Virus record (IMG/VR): IMGVR_UViG_3300030233_000018
Location: 1 to 48,834 of that record
Source: a virus
Length of the DNA stretch: 48,834 nt
Strand: one strand, 5' to 3'
The position numbers and the translations under genes were made by a program. Below are positions 46,110-48,834 of the stretch, one piece after another. The stretch's first letter is position 1, and each line of letters begins with the position of its first letter. The notes beneath the pieces are model-generated. The model did no database searches. It saw nothing but the letters and a program-made list of their open reading frames with translations, and was not told the origin of the DNA.

Positions 46110-46696
46110 GAGTTCACCACCTTTTGCAGGTCGGTTGCATTGCCGCGATAGACCACTTGATTATCCTCATGAACCACATAAACTTCCATAAACCGGATAT
46201 TGGTATCAATTTCAACTTGCGCATGTCTATAGATGGAGAATTCATCGTCCTGTTTGCGATCTGCCTGTTCTAGCAAATACGATGTTGCACGATTGCATCT
46301 TATAACAGCATCTTTGACTTGAACTCCCAAATCTTCCATTATGAGATACGGCAGCATCAACCATGCAGGATTCCTGCCTGTATCAAAGTCATTGAGGTGA
46401 ATCATAAAACCCGCAGCAACATATGTAGCTAATTCACTATTTGTGATGCTATGAGGCGGTATGGGTAATGTAACGTACTCAGTCTTTCTTACATTATCAC
46501 GCTTGCCCAAAAAGCCCCACCCGCCGATTTCTTCCCACGAGTGACCAACTTTTAAATATCCATCGCTTAATTTTACATCAGTCATATGATGGTATGTGTG
46601 GCGCAGAAGCGGAAAAACCATTTGCCTAGCCATCTGCTGCACAAGTGTGATGTTAATAACGGGCGAATCCTCAGATTCATGTGTATAATCATTCAT
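46106..46696 (-). CDS. Hypothetical cassette protein 1
   Basis: 196 residues from ATG 46696; an earlier in-frame start at 46753 would overlap the promoter region and is disfavoured. Mixed composition (VGHSWEEIGGWGFLGKRDNV). No family recognised. First gene of a unit with its own promoter between the minor head and capsid genes. Confidence 0.62.
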   Translation of the reverse strand: MNDYTHESEDSPVINITLVQQMARQMVFPLLRHTYHHMTDVKLSDGYLKVGHSWEEIGGWGFLGKRDNVRKTEYVTLPIPPHSITNSELATYVAAGFMIHLNDFDTGRNPAWLMLPYLIMEDLGVQVKDAVIRCNRATSYLLEQADRKQDDEFSIYRHAQVEIDTNIRFMEVYVVHEDNQVVYRGNATDLQKVVNS

Positions 46697-46766
46697 GGTC
46701 AACGAGGTCCTTTCGTTGGCTCGGCGGCGGGTGTTGATCGCACCGCGCCGCATTTACATTGCCACT

Positions 46767-46775
46767 ATTATACCA
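46767..46775 (-). promoter_or_regulatory. Extended -10 promoter of the three-gene cassette
   Basis: Minus-strand TGGTATAAT (TATAAT at 46767-46772). It lies just beyond the minor head gene stop. The same 9-mer occurs at 7607-7615 (minus) and 23317-23325 (plus). Confidence 0.65.
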
Positions 46776-46777
46776 CA

Positions 46778-47683
46778 TCACGCCGCTGGTATCCTATCCA
46801 ACCGCCCCCGCGCCCGCCCGCTTACCCGCACAAGATTGCATTTGCAGTTAAAGCCTTTGCACTCCAATTCGCGGGTCCCGTTGGATTGCGGCAGGATACC
46901 CGAACGGTGCCACGCCTTGAGTCTGTGCCGCTGCCCGTTAGCTTTTAAGCACGTTCGGCAACTTTCCTCGGTTGGACCGAGTGCCCATTCGTATAAGCCG
47001 TTGGCGTCTGCGCTCAACTTCCCCGCCTCGTAAAACGGCTTAATTGAACGGTTGAACCACATCGCAGGCTTTTCCTGCGCCTGCGCATCGGTAATAGCAC
47101 GCATGGAAGCGAATGCAATAATATCGTCATCGCTTACGGGTTCATCCCACCCTGAACGAAACACCTGCTCACCCAAGTTCGTGACATACTGCGATTGCTC
47201 ACGGATTAACTCGGTGATGCGCTGTGTGTCGTCGTCGCTCAACTCGTCGGGGTCCACACCGCCATCTTCTAGCCCGTCACGGTAGGCTTGCCGCCCAAAC
47301 TCACGAATGAGCGCACGAACACGGAATGCCCACTGACCACGGGTTAGCTGCCCGTCGCGTGCCTGCTGCAAACTATCCTCAAATTCGCTTTCGAATAGCA
47401 AGCGCGTGGCTTGGATTGCGCGATAGGCGATTTTCTGTCGGGCGTCATCGAAAACCCGCTGCGCGTCCGTTTTGGTGTCAACGACTTGCAGTGCGCTTTC
47501 GATAAAGTCGGACAGGTCACCACGGGTGGCAATGGCTTCAAACGAACGGCTGTTCTTGCCCCATCGATTCAGCGTGAACTTTTCCCACGCATCCACTTCG
47601 GTCAACTTCGCCTCATCATCCAGCACAGGCACAGGTTCGGCGAGTTTCGCCCGCACGAACGCTTCGAAATCGCTAATGCACAC
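46778..47683 (-). CDS. Minor head protein (Mu F-like head morphogenesis)
   Basis: 301 residues from a GTG at 47683, supported by GAGGAG 7-8 nt upstream and an 11-bp overlap with the portal gene. The C-terminal part YEWALGPTEESCRTCLKANG then GQRHRLKAWHRSGILPQ, with CKGFNCKCNLVRV, is the Cys/His pattern of Mu F/SPP1 gp7-type proteins. These bind the portal and help ejection. Position after the portal is standard. Confidence 0.85.
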   Translation of the reverse strand: MCISDFEAFVRAKLAEPVPVLDDEAKLTEVDAWEKFTLNRWGKNSRSFEAIATRGDLSDFIESALQVVDTKTDAQRVFDDARQKIAYRAIQATRLLFESEFEDSLQQARDGQLTRGQWAFRVRALIREFGRQAYRDGLEDGGVDPDELSDDDTQRITELIREQSQYVTNLGEQVFRSGWDEPVSDDDIIAFASMRAITDAQAQEKPAMWFNRSIKPFYEAGKLSADANGLYEWALGPTEESCRTCLKANGQRHRLKAWHRSGILPQSNGTRELECKGFNCKCNLVRVSGRARGRLDRIPAA

Positions 47684-48834
47684 GTTCGAACTCCTCAAGG
47701 TAATCGAGGGCTTGCGACAGCGGAATATCAAACTTGTGTGCCACGCTGCGCAGGTCGTCTAGTGTCATGGCGCGGACATCGGCATTCGGTTGCCATGCCC
47801 AGCACGCCCAGAACCCAGCGGCGAACGGATCTTTCTTCTCGCTGCAATTATGGCGGGCATTGAAGTTCTCCCGTGCCTCGTCGTTGTCGCGCTCCATTTG
47901 CTCACCCGGCTGCCCCCAGTGCACAAGGCGCTCGTCGCCGTTGTGGCGTACATAACGCATGTACTTCTTATCATCCCGTGAGGACGGGCGCACTGGCGAG
48001 GCTTGGACCGTCACACCGTTATACGTCACACTGCTGAACTCGACATTCGCAGGCGCATCGCGGCGTGGTGCGGGTAGTGCGGGCGGCTCATTTTGCGTCG
48101 CGGGTGTAACCGCTTGCCCCAACTCCCCTACCGGGATAAGCTGTACGCTGGTCGGGAACACCCAAAAGTCTTGACTGCCCTGCTCCGGCTCGCCGCCCAA
48201 CTCGCGAATGTAGGCGTGGTGTGTGATACCACCGGATTTAAACTTATTCTCGGCAAGTTGCTGCGCCTTTAAATCCGCTTCACTGACCGTGCTGTACGCG
48301 CTAAAGTCTGCCATGATGCGATAGCCGCGCTCATACGCGGCGGGGTCAATCGCCGGATATAATTCACGGTTCAGTGCTTCGGTGATCGTGCTCATTATCG
48401 GCGCAACGGTCTGCACCATGAACGTGTTTTTGGTTTCGTCGCTGAACTGATAGGAATTGTTCTTGCTATCGCCAATCAGTTCAGCGGGCACGCGAAAGCC
48501 CTGCCGGATTTGGTCATAAAGCGTGTCCTCCGTGCCCTGCGATTTACTGAGGTCCACGGGGTCAAACTGCTCCAGCTTGCCGGGCAGCGGTGACATGAGC
48601 GTCTTGAAAAAGTTCTCAACGCCGCGCAGTTCCTGTTTCCAGAAGTTTGCCAGCAATTTCAATTGATCTTCGCTTGCATCCGCTTCGGGGATGAAGGCAA
48701 ACCCCGGCTGACCGCCGTTGTTGAAGTAACTGCCCCTGAACTTTTCAAAGTGCAGTTGCGCGTTCGCTTTGCCGAGAATATTCAGGGTCTTGCTAAATCC
48801 GTGCACATCGTCACCGGGGTTAAATGTGCGGGCG
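47673..48834 (-). CDS. Portal protein, C-terminal part (joins 1-680)
   Basis: Residues 227-566 of the portal when the ends are joined; bases 48694-48834 duplicate 1-141. Contains the portal-like stretch LSKSQGTEDTLYDQIRQGFR, then NSYQFSDETKNTFMVQTVAP and IRELGGEPEQG. The last 90 residues (MRYVRHNGDERLVHWGQPGE onward, with RHNCSEKKDPFAAGFWACWA) form a small extra C-terminal domain not usual in portals. TAG at 47673-47675. Confidence 0.9.
   Translation of the reverse strand, partial: ARTFNPGDDVHGFSKTLNILGKANAQLHFEKFRGSYFNNGGQPGFAFIPEADASEDQLKLLANFWKQELRGVENFFKTLMSPLPGKLEQFDPVDLSKSQGTEDTLYDQIRQGFRVPAELIGDSKNNSYQFSDETKNTFMVQTVAPIMSTITEALNRELYPAIDPAAYERGYRIMADFSAYSTVSEADLKAQQLAENKFKSGGITHHAYIRELGGEPEQGSQDFWVFPTSVQLIPVGELGQAVTPATQNEPPALPAPRRDAPANVEFSSVTYNGVTVQASPVRPSSRDDKKYMRYVRHNGDERLVHWGQPGEQMERDNDEARENFNARHNCSEKKDPFAAGFWACWAWQPNADVRAMTLDDLRSVAHKFDIPLSQALDYLEEFERVH
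48694..48834. repeat. Terminal direct repeat, right copy
   Basis: Identical to 1-141; see the left copy. Shows that the contig closes on itself. Confidence 0.95.

Overview
This window is the complete genome of a tailed bacteriophage, assembled as a circle. Bases 1-141 recur exactly at 48694-48834, so the unit is about 48,693 bp, and the portal gene is split across the join. The tail genes fit a siphovirus: major tail protein, frameshifted tail-assembly chaperones and an 833-residue tape measure, with no sheath or baseplate wedge genes seen. Sigma70-type promoters and AGGAG ribosome-binding sites show a bacterial host; the genus cannot be told from the sequence. I see no integrase, DNA polymerase, primase or recognisable endolysin.

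Layout. Two transcription programmes diverge from about 7.6 kb. Leftward (minus strand, read from 7.6 kb down to 1, through the join, then from 48.7 kb down to 25.8 kb) come: a small HTH regulator; two T5orf172/GIY-YIG-like proteins; a ParM/ParR-like partition pair with an iteron array; a strong promoter followed by a terminator; a zinc-binding protein; an SGNH hydrolase; terminase small and large subunits; portal; minor head protein; a three-gene cassette with its own promoter and terminator; a protease-scaffold-capsid fusion; decoration-like proteins; two glycosyltransferases; connectors; tail genes; tail hub and fibre; and a membrane-protein lysis cassette. Rightward (plus strand, 7.6 to 25.7 kb) come: about 1.2 kb of apparently non-coding, strongly structured RNA including a tRNA-like cloverleaf; two small membrane proteins behind a duplicated leader; an HTH regulator; a Gp3/RDF-like protein; a run of tiny overlapping genes; a candidate 96-nt small RNA; an HNH endonuclease; a replication initiator carrying origin-like iterons; a DnaB-type helicase; more small genes including an ASCH-domain protein; and a terminal cassette with a DpdA-like transglycosylase, a mini queuosine-precursor transporter and a PP-loop enzyme.

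How it fits together. Replication probably starts at iterons inside the initiator gene, as in lambda O, and uses the phage helicase. The ParM/ParR pair and the lack of an integrase suggest a phage-plasmid lifestyle. Late genes appear to be controlled by a promoter-leader-terminator arrangement reminiscent of lambda pR'-tR'. The DpdA-like and transporter genes, joined stop to start, suggest salvage of a 7-deazaguanine precursor to modify phage DNA.

Most striking for follow-up: the roughly 540-nt structured RNA with its own promoter and terminator, the tRNA-like element with an 8-nt anticodon loop, the in-frame internal start in the protease-capsid fusion, the compact deazaguanine cassette, and an apparent ATT start codon.
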